From contig JAEZLX010000208.1 in the NCBI GenBank assembly GCA_023415035.1, positions 1 through 25,335 of the forward strand: DNA of 25,335 nucleotides, written 5' to 3'. How positions within the stretch are numbered: position 1 is the stretch's first letter; every line of letters begins with the position of its first letter. Position numbers and translations under genes: made by a program. Below the pieces are notes generated by a model that ran no database searches, was not told where the DNA came from, and was given only the letters and a program-made list of their open reading frames with translations. This document shows positions 7,230-14,632 of the stretch, piece after piece. Origin of the DNA: Pseudomonadota bacterium (GTDB taxonomy: Bacteria > Pseudomonadota > Gammaproteobacteria > Burkholderiales > Burkholderiaceae_C).

Positions 7230-7985
7230 TCGCTTCGCCTTTTCCGCTGTCTGCAGCATGGCCTTGGCGATGCCTCGCAGAATGTGGATTTCCTCGGGCG
7301 TGGGCTGGGCGCGGTTGAACAACTGGTTCAGGCGCGGCATGAGCTTCTTGGGCGCCGCCGGATCGAGAAAGTCGACCGCCACCAGGGCCTGCTCCAGATG
7401 CCCCAGCATGCCGGCCACCGCCGCCGCATCGGCCGCCGGCCGCTGGTTGGCAGCGGCAGATGCCGGCAGCGGAAAACCTCCCAGTGCCTGCCGCCACTCG
7501 TAGGCGATCAGCTGCACCGCCGCCGCCAGGTTGAGCGAACCGAAGCCCGGATTGGTCGGAATCGAGAGGCACACGTGGCAGCGGTACACATCCTCGTTGC
7601 GCATGCCGAAGCGCTCCGAACCGAACAGGAAGGCCACGCCCTCGGGCTGGGCCGGCATGTCCGGCGCGGAGGTCTGTGCCACCAGCTGCGCGAAGTGCTC
7701 GCGCGGTGCGCGGGTGGTCGGCCCGAAGTCGCGCGGCGTCATGGCCGTGGCGCACAGGTGGCTGACGCCGTCCAGCGCCTCGTCCAGCGTGTTGACGATC
7801 CGGGCTTTCTCCAGCACGTCGTTGGCACCGCTGGCGCGCTGGATGGTTTCCTCGCGGCGCAGCACGTTGGGCCAGCGTGGCGCGACCAGCACCAGATCGT
7901 CGAAACCCATGACCTTCATGGCGCGGGCCGCCCCGCCGACATTGCCGGCGTGACTGGTCCCGATGAGGATGAATCGTGTGCGCAT
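7227..7985 (-). CDS. trmJ: tRNA (cytidine/uridine-2'-O-)-methyltransferase TrmJ
   Basis: TrmJ methylates the 2'-O of nucleotide 32 in the anticodon loop using SAM. The 252-residue protein shows the SPOUT-class pattern: N-terminal ILIGTSHAGNVGGAARAMKVMGF (motif 1 with the catalytic Asn/Arg), FLFGSERFGMRNED (motif 2) and SIPTNPGFGSLNLAAAVQLIAYEW (motif 3, trefoil knot). The C-terminal domain of about 80 residues, with VAVDFLDPAAPKKLMPRLNQLFNR, is the TrmJ-type dimerisation tail, which favours TrmJ over TrmL. It is upstream of cysE and diverges from suhB. No Shine-Dalgarno is visible; the conserved RTRFILIG N-terminus fixes the start. Confidence 0.93.
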   Translation of the reverse strand: MRTRFILIGTSHAGNVGGAARAMKVMGFDDLVLVAPRWPNVLRREETIQRASGANDVLEKARIVNTLDEALDGVSHLCATAMTPRDFGPTTRAPREHFAQLVAQTSAPDMPAQPEGVAFLFGSERFGMRNEDVYRCHVCLSIPTNPGFGSLNLAAAVQLIAYEWRQALGGFPLPASAAANQRPAADAAAVAGMLGHLEQALVAVDFLDPAAPKKLMPRLNQLFNRAQPTPEEIHILRGIAKAMLQTAEKAKR

Positions 7986-7995
7986 GACGTGACCG

Positions 7996-8001
7996 CTGAT
8001 A
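7996..8001 (-). promoter_or_regulatory. Putative -10 for a leaderless trmJ transcript
   Basis: TATCAG (4/6) on the minus strand lies ten bases before the trmJ ATG. There is no Shine-Dalgarno in between. The -35 is not convincing. Confidence 0.3.
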
Positions 8002-8043
8002 CGGCCCGCCCGAAAAAAACTCCCGCTTTCGGGTCGGGGCCGG

Positions 8044-8083
8044 TAAAATCCGAATATTGTCGCCGCCCCGCATCGCCGGGGCG
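8044..8083 (+). promoter_or_regulatory. suhB -10 element and leader hairpin
   Basis: TAAAAT at 8044-8049 (5/6) is the best -10 in the trmJ-suhB gap. Directly after the predicted start the leader can form a 7-base perfect GC stem (CGCCCCG 8064-8070, CGGGGCG 8077-8083), followed by a pyrimidine-rich stretch up to about 8108. The leader would be near 90 bases long. Confidence 0.4.
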
Positions 8084-8143
8084 TTGCTGTTGTGCTCTTC
8101 TCCCCCTTGCCGGCCCACGAGGCCCGATGCAGGAAAACAATTC

Positions 8144-9019
8144 ATGTCGTCCAATCTCCACCCCATGCTCAACGTGGCCGTCAAGGCCGCGCGCGCCGCA
8201 GGCGCCATCATCAACCGCGCCTCGCTCGACGTCGAAACCGTGCGTGTCTCCGCCAAGCAGACCAATGATTTCGTCACCGAGGTGGACCATGCCGCCGAGA
8301 ACGCCATCATCGAGACGCTGCTGACGGCCTACCCTGACCACGGCATCTGGGCCGAGGAATCCGGACGACGCGAAGGCAAGGGCCGCGACAAGGATCACGT
8401 CTGGATCATCGATCCGCTGGACGGCACGACCAACTTCATCCACGGCTTTCCGGTTTATTGCGTGAGCATCGCGCTCATGGTCAAGGGCCGCATCGAACAG
8501 GCCGTGGTCTATGACCCGACCCGCAACGACCTCTTCTACGCCACGCGCGGCCGCGGCGCCTACCTGAACGAGCGGCGCATCCGCGTGGCCAAGCGCACCC
8601 ACCTGCGCGAAACCCTGCTGTCCACGGGCTTCCCGTTCCGCCCGGGTGACGCGTTCAAGACCTACATGAAGATGCTGGGCGAGGTGATGCCGCGCTGCGC
8701 CGGCGTGCGCCGCCCGGGCGCCGCCGCGCTGGATCTGGCCTACGTGGCGGCCGGCTTCTCGGACGGCTTCTTCGAGATGGGTCTTTCGCCCTGGGACGTG
8801 GCCGCCGGCTCGCTGCTGGTCACCGAGGCCGGTGGCCTGGTCGGCAACTTCACGGGCGAGGCCGATTTCCTGGAACAGAAGGAATGCATGGCGGCCAATC
8901 CGCGCATCTACGGCCAGCTCATCAGCGTGATCGGCAAGTACAGCAAGTTCGCCAGCGCCGGCGACAAGGCGGCCGTCCGGCAAGACCAGGATCAGGGTCA
9001 GCCCCCCGCCGAAGACTGA
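8144..9019 (+). CDS. suhB: Inositol-1-monophosphatase family protein SuhB
   Basis: This is a 291-residue Mg2+-dependent phosphatase of the inositol monophosphatase superfamily. In E. coli SuhB is also a factor of the rRNA antitermination complex. The metal-site motifs are intact: DFVTEVD (42-48), WAEESG with Glu71/Glu72, WIIDPLDGTTNF with Asp90 and Asp93, and the C-terminal SPWDVAAGSLLVTEAGG. The tail after about residue 265 is charged and probably disordered. The ATG at 8144 has AGGA about ten bases upstream and starts where family members start; the frame is open upstream but enters the leader hairpin. It converges on the kinase gene with a 33-base gap that contains a GC-rich inverted repeat. 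Confidence 0.93.
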   Translation: MSSNLHPMLNVAVKAARAAGAIINRASLDVETVRVSAKQTNDFVTEVDHAAENAIIETLLTAYPDHGIWAEESGRREGKGRDKDHVWIIDPLDGTTNFIHGFPVYCVSIALMVKGRIEQAVVYDPTRNDLFYATRGRGAYLNERRIRVAKRTHLRETLLSTGFPFRPGDAFKTYMKMLGEVMPRCAGVRRPGAAALDLAYVAAGFSDGFFEMGLSPWDVAAGSLLVTEAGGLVGNFTGEADFLEQKECMAANPRIYGQLISVIGKYSKFASAGDKAAVRQDQDQGQPPAED

Positions 9020-9052
9020 TTCAGGCGGCGGCGCCGTCCGCCCGGCCACCCG

Positions 9053-12000
9053 TCACGCCGCTGGCAGGGTCCACCAGAAGGTGGCTCCCTCGCCCGGCCT
9101 GGCCATTGCCCAGATCCGGCCGCCATGGCGCTCGATGATGCGCGCCACGATAGCCAGCCCCACCCCCGTGCCCGGAATGTCGGTACCTGCGTGCAGGCGC
9201 TGGAACAGGCCGAACAGTTTGCCCGCGCGATCCATGTCGAAGCCCAGACCATTGTCGCGCACGAAGAAGGCACACTCGAACGTGTCATAGCCCACCTCGA
9301 CCGTGGGCTGCGGCTGATGCTGGGAATACTTCGCGGCGTTGTCGATGAGGTTCACCAGCACCTGGCGCAGCAGCGTCGCATCCCCCATGACGGCGGGCAG
9401 ATCCTGCACCACGGTGCGCACCTTGCTCCCGGCCGGCAGGAGCGTCTCGATCACCGAGTGCGTCAGTTCGTTCATGTCCACCGGCTTGAGCTCGAGATCC
9501 ACCCGCACCACGCGCAGCAGCTCCAGCATGTCGGTGATCATCGCCCCCATGTTGCGCGAGGAGCGGCGGATACGCTCGAACATGTCGCGCGACACCGGCC
9601 CCAGCCGGTCGCCCTCCTCTTCCAGGATCAGCGCCGCAAAGCCGTTGACGGAACGCAGCGGCGCGCGCAGGTCGTGGGCGATCGAGTAGGACAGGACCTC
9701 CATGTCTTTCATCGATCGTTCCAGTTCGGCCGTGCGCTCGGCCACGCGGCGTTCCAGCGTCGCATTGAGCGCCCGGACCTCTTCCTCGGCCATCATCCGG
9801 TCGTGAATGTCGATGTGGGTGCCGGACATGAACAGTGCCCGGCCTGACTCGTCGCGCTGGTGGACACGGCCGCGGTCGTTGATCCAGATCCAACCGCCGT
9901 CCTTGCGCCGCAAGCGTATGTCGCACTCGTAGTACGGCGAGGCGCCGCTCAAGTGCCGGTCCAGCGTCTGACGAACCCTTGCCCTGTATTCCGGATGCAC
10001 ACGGCTCCACCAGGTGTCAAAGTTGGCCGGCTGCAGCTCGTCCAAGCGGTGGCCCAGGATTTCGGCCCAGCGCTCATTGATCTTCATCTGCCCGGTGACC
10101 AGGTTGATCTCCCAGATTCCGGGGCGCGTCGCTTCCAGCACCCATTGCAGGCGCTGACGCTCTTCGCGCAGAGCCGTCTCGACATCGATGAACGATGTCA
10201 CGTCGGCATAGGTGCGCACCATGCTGCCGTCGTCCAGGTAACGCGTCTCCACTTCCAGCACGCGCCCGTCCGGCGTGCGGCGCAGGTAGCGTGGCGGGGA
10301 GCGGCCTTCGGGTTCGCGGCCCACGAGAGGTCGAGCGGGCGCCTCGATCAGCGAGAGGTTGTCACCGAAATCCCCTCGCTCTGACTGGAAGCGCATCACG
10401 TCGCGGTACGACGGGTTGTCGGCCATCAGCTCCCGTGGCAGCTGCAGCATTTCCAGCAGTCGGCTGTTGTAGAAGCGCACCCGCATCGAACCATCGACCA
10501 TGACCAGCCCCTGGGTCATGCTGTCGAGCGTCAGCTGCAGGGCGGCCGACTTTTCGGCCAGCTGCGCGCCCGCAGCCTGGAGCTGTTCCCGCGCCCGCTG
10601 CCGCTCGGCGTGCGCGCGCCACCCCAGCACCATCTGCCTGAGCGCCCCCAGCAGCGGCTGCAGGAAGTCGACATCGGCCTGGCTGTAGCCGCCTGGCTGG
10701 TTCGCCAGCCCCACCATGGCCACCAGGCGCCCGCCCGCCGTCACGGGAATGCCCAGAAAGGACTGGATGCGAAGATGGCCAAGCGGGACGCCACCCGAGC
10801 GAGGATCGTTGGGCGCATCGTTGGAGATCACCGTCTCACCGGAGCTCAGGACATGGCCCATCAGGGTGTCGGGCCGTCGGAACTCCATACCCCTGTCAAG
10901 CTGGTGCAGGAACTGTCGCCGCGAAGCTTCGTCCCAGGAAATATCGGTCATGGCCCGCACACGCAGGAACGGCTGCCCCTGCTCGTCGTGCAGCACCTCG
11001 CCGACGAGCCCGTAGGCGCTTCGGGTCACCGACAGGAAAGATGCCAGCAGGCCCTCAAAGGCACCGCGCTTGTCCTCGTTTTCGATGAACAGCGACAGGG
11101 TATGCCCCACAGCCTCGAGCAGTCGGTGCTGCCTGTCGAGAGCACGCTGGGCATTCTTCATGTCGGTCACGTCGGACGTGAACCCGTGCCACAGCACCGA
11201 ACCGTCGGGCTCACGCTCCGGCACCGCCTCGATACTGAACCAGCGCAGTCCGGCTCGCGGGAGGTTCGCCCGGTAGGCATACCGGATGGGCGTGAGCTGG
11301 CGGGCCGAGGCTTCCAGAATCTCCAGGAATGTCTTCCGGTCAGCGGGGTCCACCCGCCTGAACAGAATGCCGGGATCCTTGTACAGGTCCTTCGGATCGA
11401 GCTCCAGCAAATCGTAGGCAGCGTCGTTGACGTAGGTGATTTCGTTCGTGCCATCGACCCTGCGACGAGCCTGAAAGACCAGACCGGGCAAGCGCGCTGC
11501 GATCTGGCGGATGAAATGCAGCTGGTTGGACACCTCGGCAGCCGCCGCTTTTTCAGCGGTTACGTCCATCATCACGCCGAAGTCGGTCTCGGGCGCCCCC
11601 TCGAAAGAGATGCGGCCCATGCGCGTGCGGAACCAGCGAATCTGCCCGGCCGGATGCATCCAACGGAAGTCGAGCTGCTGTTCATCCCGCGCCTCCCGGG
11701 CTTTCAGCCAGCCTGGCAGGTCGTCCGGATGAATCAGGTCACGGCCCTGGGCATTCGTCATGGTCTCGGCGTGCGGGAACCCCGTCAGGCGTGCCAGGCC
11801 GCGTGACCACGTCACCTCGTCCCCTTCATCCTCGCCTTCGTCATGCGCGTTGATCCAGTACCCCACCTTGGCCATGCGCTCGATGGCCTCATGCAGCTGC
11901 ACCCGCTGCCGCAGCTCCCGGTTGGCGCCCTGCAGGGCCTGCTCGGCCTCGTACAGCTCGGTAATGTCTTCCATCAGGGTCATCAGCAGGTCCTGCCCTT

Positions 12001-12334
12001 CATGGCGCAACACAGTCCCGCGCATGCGCACCCGCCTCAGGCCGATGTCCTGATGCAGGACCGGCATATCAATGGTGCTGTGCCCCAGCCGCTGCAGCGA
12101 CTCCTGGCGATGCGCGGACGACAGCCAGTGCCCGAGCTCTATGGTCGAGCGGCCGAGGGCATCCTCGCGACGCACGCCCGTCAGCTGCACCCAGGCGTCG
12201 TTGACCGCGAGCAGGCAGCCGTCACCGTAACGGCTGATGCTGGCCGCCAACGGCGCTGCCTGGAAGAACGCCTCCCAGGGCAGCGGTGCGCTTTGTGCTT
12301 GTGCAGCAGAAGGAGTGGCGTGGGTTTGGCTCAT
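9053..12334 (-). CDS. Soluble multi-PAS/GAF sensor histidine kinase
   Basis: This 1093-residue protein reads as PAS (about 20-125), PAS (145-265), PAS (275-395), GAF (405-575), a helical linker, PAS (600-715), PAS (725-850), a coiled-coil with RVAERTAELE, a HisKA dimerisation domain with the phospho-acceptor His887 in SYSIAHDLRAPLR, and a HATPase domain (985-1090) with N-box LIDNAAKYS, G1 box DNGLGFD and G2 box GTGVGLAI. There is no membrane segment, signal peptide or receiver domain, so it is a cytoplasmic kinase that must signal to a regulator encoded elsewhere. The HisKA type resembles phytochrome-like kinases, but the GAF lacks the rest of a phytochrome core, so light sensing is not claimed. 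I chose the ATG at 12334; a GTG at 12373 would add 13 residues. A tiny upstream frame overlaps this ATG. Confidence 0.9.
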   Translation of the reverse strand: MSQTHATPSAAQAQSAPLPWEAFFQAAPLAASISRYGDGCLLAVNDAWVQLTGVRREDALGRSTIELGHWLSSAHRQESLQRLGHSTIDMPVLHQDIGLRRVRMRGTVLRHEGQDLLMTLMEDITELYEAEQALQGANRELRQRVQLHEAIERMAKVGYWINAHDEGEDEGDEVTWSRGLARLTGFPHAETMTNAQGRDLIHPDDLPGWLKAREARDEQQLDFRWMHPAGQIRWFRTRMGRISFEGAPETDFGVMMDVTAEKAAAAEVSNQLHFIRQIAARLPGLVFQARRRVDGTNEITYVNDAAYDLLELDPKDLYKDPGILFRRVDPADRKTFLEILEASARQLTPIRYAYRANLPRAGLRWFSIEAVPEREPDGSVLWHGFTSDVTDMKNAQRALDRQHRLLEAVGHTLSLFIENEDKRGAFEGLLASFLSVTRSAYGLVGEVLHDEQGQPFLRVRAMTDISWDEASRRQFLHQLDRGMEFRRPDTLMGHVLSSGETVISNDAPNDPRSGGVPLGHLRIQSFLGIPVTAGGRLVAMVGLANQPGGYSQADVDFLQPLLGALRQMVLGWRAHAERQRAREQLQAAGAQLAEKSAALQLTLDSMTQGLVMVDGSMRVRFYNSRLLEMLQLPRELMADNPSYRDVMRFQSERGDFGDNLSLIEAPARPLVGREPEGRSPPRYLRRTPDGRVLEVETRYLDDGSMVRTYADVTSFIDVETALREERQRLQWVLEATRPGIWEINLVTGQMKINERWAEILGHRLDELQPANFDTWWSRVHPEYRARVRQTLDRHLSGASPYYECDIRLRRKDGGWIWINDRGRVHQRDESGRALFMSGTHIDIHDRMMAEEEVRALNATLERRVAERTAELERSMKDMEVLSYSIAHDLRAPLRSVNGFAALILEEEGDRLGPVSRDMFERIRRSSRNMGAMITDMLELLRVVRVDLELKPVDMNELTHSVIETLLPAGSKVRTVVQDLPAVMGDATLLRQVLVNLIDNAAKYSQHQPQPTVEVGYDTFECAFFVRDNGLGFDMDRAGKLFGLFQRLHAGTDIPGTGVGLAIVARIIERHGGRIWAMARPGEGATFWWTLPAA

Positions 12335-12360
12335 CAAGGCACGCTGCGCCAGGCAGGCAT
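12334..12360 (-). CDS. Possible 8-codon leader peptide coupled to the kinase
   Basis: On the minus strand an ATG at 12360 has a good Shine-Dalgarno (GAAGGG, five bases away) and encodes MPAWRSVP, ending in TGA that overlaps the kinase ATG (TGATG). The kinase ATG itself has no ribosome binding site. This layout suits translational coupling. Alternatively the kinase starts at the GTG at 12373 and this frame is chance. Confidence 0.35.
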   Translation of the reverse strand: MPAWRSVP

Positions 12361-12381
12361 GAATACCCTTCACCTATGGCG

Positions 12382-12426
12382 CTGGTGGCACCAGTATCCC
12401 ACCATTGAAGTGCCGCGTCGGCACTT
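12382..12426. repeat. Two inverted repeats upstream of the kinase gene
   Basis: CTGGTG-G-CACCAG (12382-12394) is a perfect 13-base dyad. AAGTGCCG-CGT-CGGCACTT (12408-12426) is a perfect 8-base stem with a 3-base loop. They lie in the 146-base region upstream of the kinase leader and downstream of uraH. They may be operators or mRNA hairpins; no T-tract follows either on the plus or the minus strand. Confidence 0.4.
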
Positions 12427-12526
12427 GATAGCGGCGATGTCATGAGGATTTCCACGGATTGAGGACATACCCCTTCGTCTTCCCGGTGCCTTGCACCGTC
12501 CCGACGCCCGCTTCTGTTGCACAGCC

Positions 12527-12880
12527 TCAGCTGCCCCGGTAGGTCGAATAGCTCCAGGGACTGACCAGCAGCGGCACGTGGTAGTGCTGGTCGGGGTTGG
12601 CCACGCCAAAGTCCAGTGTCACACGATCCAGGAAGGCGGGTTCGGGCAGTTCGACACCCCGAGCCGCGAAGTAATCCTTCACAGCGAACACCAGGCGGTA
12701 GGTGCCCTTTTTCAGGCTGGCGGTGTCGTACAACGGCCCGTCGGGGTTGCGACCATCGGCATTGAGGGTGAAGCGGCGCACCAATGTGGCCTCCTCGCCG
12801 CAGGTCGTGTACAGCTCGACGTGCATGCCGGCCGCGGGGCAGCCGTGCATCGTGTCCAGGACGTGGGTACTCAGGCCCAT
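12527..12880 (-). CDS. uraH: 5-hydroxyisourate hydrolase (transthyretin-like)
   Basis: UraH opens 5-hydroxyisourate, the product of urate oxidation, to 2-oxo-4-hydroxy-4-carboxy-5-ureidoimidazoline (OHCU). The 117-residue protein is full length for the family. It shows the transthyretin-like pattern: STHVLDTMHGCPA at the N-terminus with His6, a central Arg in NPDGPL context, YHVPLLVSPWSYSTYRGS at the end with His101 and the diagnostic C-terminal YRGS. No signal peptide is present, so it acts in the cytoplasm. The start has an excellent Shine-Dalgarno (AGGAGG, six to seven bases upstream). It diverges from the GntR regulator across 87 bases containing a TGTATACA dyad. UraD, which consumes its product, is in the divergent operon. 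Confidence 0.96.
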   Translation of the reverse strand: MGLSTHVLDTMHGCPAAGMHVELYTTCGEEATLVRRFTLNADGRNPDGPLYDTASLKKGTYRLVFAVKDYFAARGVELPEPAFLDRVTLDFGVANPDQHYHVPLLVSPWSYSTYRGS

Positions 12881-12937
12881 AACTTGCCTCCTTTCTCGGC
12901 TGGCACGCGCCGCGCGGGCCATTCTGTCGACCAAAAG

Positions 12938-12945
12938 TGTATACA
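12938..12945. promoter_or_regulatory. Candidate GntR operator between uraH and gntR
   Basis: TGTATACA is a perfect 8-base palindrome placed midway in the divergent uraH/gntR gap. With its flank (minus strand) it reads AAACTGTATACA, identical over 12 bases to a site before the ABC transporter at 23527-23538. FCD-type GntR proteins commonly bind short dyads of this kind. It could also overlap a -10 (TATACA) for gntR, which would suit autoregulation. Confidence 0.6.
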
Positions 12946-12967
12946 GTTTTCGGCATTTCTGGCTATC

Positions 12968-13645
12968 ATGGACACCATGGAGACCTCCAGTACCGCCATG
13001 ATCGTCGAATCGCTGACCCGTGCGATCGTGGAACATCGCCTGCACCCGGGCACCAAACTGGCGGAACAGAAGCTGGCCGACCATTTCGGCGTTTCCCGCA
13101 CGCTGGTGCGGCAGGCACTGTTCCAGCTCGCGCAGAACCGCCTCGTGCGGCTGGAGCCGGCACGCGGCGCCTTTGTGGCCACGCCCTCGGTGGACGAGGC
13201 GCGCCAGGTGTTTGCCGTGCGGCGGATGCTTGAGACCGAGATGACGCGCGCCTTCGTGCGTCAGGTCACGCCGGCCAAGATCCGCGCCCTGCGCGAACAC
13301 GTGGCACAGGAAAAGCGTGCAGTGGACCGGCAGGACGTGCCCGGCCGAACCGAACTGCTCGGTGATTTCCACGTGCGCATGGCCGAGCTGATGGGCAACC
13401 AGGTGCTGGCCGAGCTGCTGGGCGAGCTGATCTCGCGCTGCGCACTCATCATGCTGATGTACCAGAGCAGTCACGCGGCCGAGCACTCGAACGAGGAGCA
13501 TGTCGGCATCGTCCAGGCGCTGGCCGCGCGCGACGAGGAACTGGCCGTGCGCCTGATGAACGAGCACCTGCTGAATGTGGAAAAGGGCCTGACCTTCGAT
13601 CGCAAGCAGCCCGTCAATGACCTGTCATTGGCGCTTTCCTTCTGA
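12968..13645 (+). CDS. GntR-family (FCD domain) transcriptional regulator
   Basis: This 225-residue protein has an N-terminal winged helix (about residues 10-75, with KLAEQKLADHFGVSRTLVRQAL as the recognition helix region and GAFVATPS as the wing) and a C-terminal FCD effector domain (about 85-210). The FCD metal-site residues appear present: DFHVRM, the H in EEHVGIV and the H in NEHLL. It is the first gene of the ureide operon, ten bases before puuE, and diverges from uraH, so it most likely responds to a purine-degradation intermediate and regulates its own operon, uraH and, by shared operator, the transporter at 23649. The effector cannot be read from sequence. ATG at 12968 or the nearby 12977 are both possible starts. 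Confidence 0.9.
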   Translation: MDTMETSSTAMIVESLTRAIVEHRLHPGTKLAEQKLADHFGVSRTLVRQALFQLAQNRLVRLEPARGAFVATPSVDEARQVFAVRRMLETEMTRAFVRQVTPAKIRALREHVAQEKRAVDRQDVPGRTELLGDFHVRMAELMGNQVLAELLGELISRCALIMLMYQSSHAAEHSNEEHVGIVQALAARDEELAVRLMNEHLLNVEKGLTFDRKQPVNDLSLALSF

Positions 13646-13655
13646 CTCCCGACCC

Positions 13656-14615
13656 ATGATCTACGACGCCACCGCACCCTACCCCCGCGACCTGATCGGC
13701 TATGGCCGTGACGTGCCCCATGCCCGCTGGCCCGGCGGCGCCCGCATCGCGGTTCAGTTCGTCCTCAACTACGAAGAGGGCGGTGAGAACTGCGTGCTGC
13801 ACGGCGACCCCGCGAGCGAGCAGTTCCTCTCCGAGATGTTCAACCCCGCGGCCTACCCCGAGCGCCACATGAGCATGGAGGGCATCTACGAATACGGCAG
13901 CCGTGCCGGTGTCTGGCGCATTCTGCGCGAGTTCGAGAAACGCGGCCTGCCGCTGACCGTGTTCGGCGTGGCCACCGCCCTGCAAAAGCACCGCGAGGTG
14001 GCGCAGGCCTTTCACGAGCTTGGCCACGAGGTCGCCTGCCACGGGCTCAAGTGGATTCACTACCAGGGCGTCCCTGAAGCTGTGGAGCGCGCCCACATGG
14101 CGCAGTGCATGGAGATCTTTGGCGGGCTCTACGGCCGCGATGGCGACCACGGCCTGGGCTGGTACACCGGCCGCGACAGCCCCAACACCCATCGCCTGGT
14201 GGCCGACGATGGGCGCTTCACCTACGACAGTGACTACTACGGCGACGACCTGCCCTTCTGGATGCGTGTGCGCAAGAGCGACAGCAGCGACAGACACCAG
14301 CTGATCGTGCCGTACACGCTGGACTGCAACGACATGCGCTTTGCGCTACCGCAGGGGTACTCGCACGCCGATCCGTTCTTCCAGTACATGAAGGACAGCT
14401 TCGACGCGCTCTACGCCGAGGGCGACCCGAATGGTCTGGACCGTCCCAAGATGATGAGCATCGGCATGCACTGCCGCCTGCTGGGCAGGCCCGGCCGCAT
14501 CACCGCGCTGCAGCGCTTCCTGGACTACATCCAGTCGCATGAAGGCGTGTGGGTGGCGCGACGCATCGACATCGCGCGCCACTGGCAGGCCACCCACCCG
14601 CTGGCCTCGGCCTGA
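13656..14615 (+). CDS. puuE: Allantoinase PuuE
   Basis: PuuE hydrolyses allantoin to allantoate. It is a metal-independent allantoinase with the polysaccharide-deacetylase (NodB) fold, unrelated to the amidohydrolase-type AllB. The 319-residue protein has the family N-terminus YPRDLIGYGRDVPHARWPGGA, the FVLNYEEGGE strand, a HMSMEGIYEYGSRAGVWRI segment, LGHEVACHGLKWIHY near residue 130, and GWYTGRDSPNT. The length matches known PuuE (about 300-320). It follows gntR by ten bases and precedes the uraD/allC fusion by 17 bases, all in one direction. The ATG at 13656 has little Shine-Dalgarno, so it may depend on coupling from gntR. Confidence 0.95.
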   Translation: MIYDATAPYPRDLIGYGRDVPHARWPGGARIAVQFVLNYEEGGENCVLHGDPASEQFLSEMFNPAAYPERHMSMEGIYEYGSRAGVWRILREFEKRGLPLTVFGVATALQKHREVAQAFHELGHEVACHGLKWIHYQGVPEAVERAHMAQCMEIFGGLYGRDGDHGLGWYTGRDSPNTHRLVADDGRFTYDSDYYGDDLPFWMRVRKSDSSDRHQLIVPYTLDCNDMRFALPQGYSHADPFFQYMKDSFDALYAEGDPNGLDRPKMMSIGMHCRLLGRPGRITALQRFLDYIQSHEGVWVARRIDIARHWQATHPLASA

Positions 14616-14632
14616 GCACAAAGGCTTGCACC

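Noticed and set aside
12371..12373. GTG start for the kinase adding 13 residues
   Set aside because: There is no ribosome binding site for it and the added residues precede the first PAS without conservation that I can see; kept only as an alternative.
12491..12967. N-terminal extension of the GntR frame across uraH
   Set aside because: The extension overlaps uraH and the divergent promoter; the winged-helix domain begins just after the ATG at 12968.
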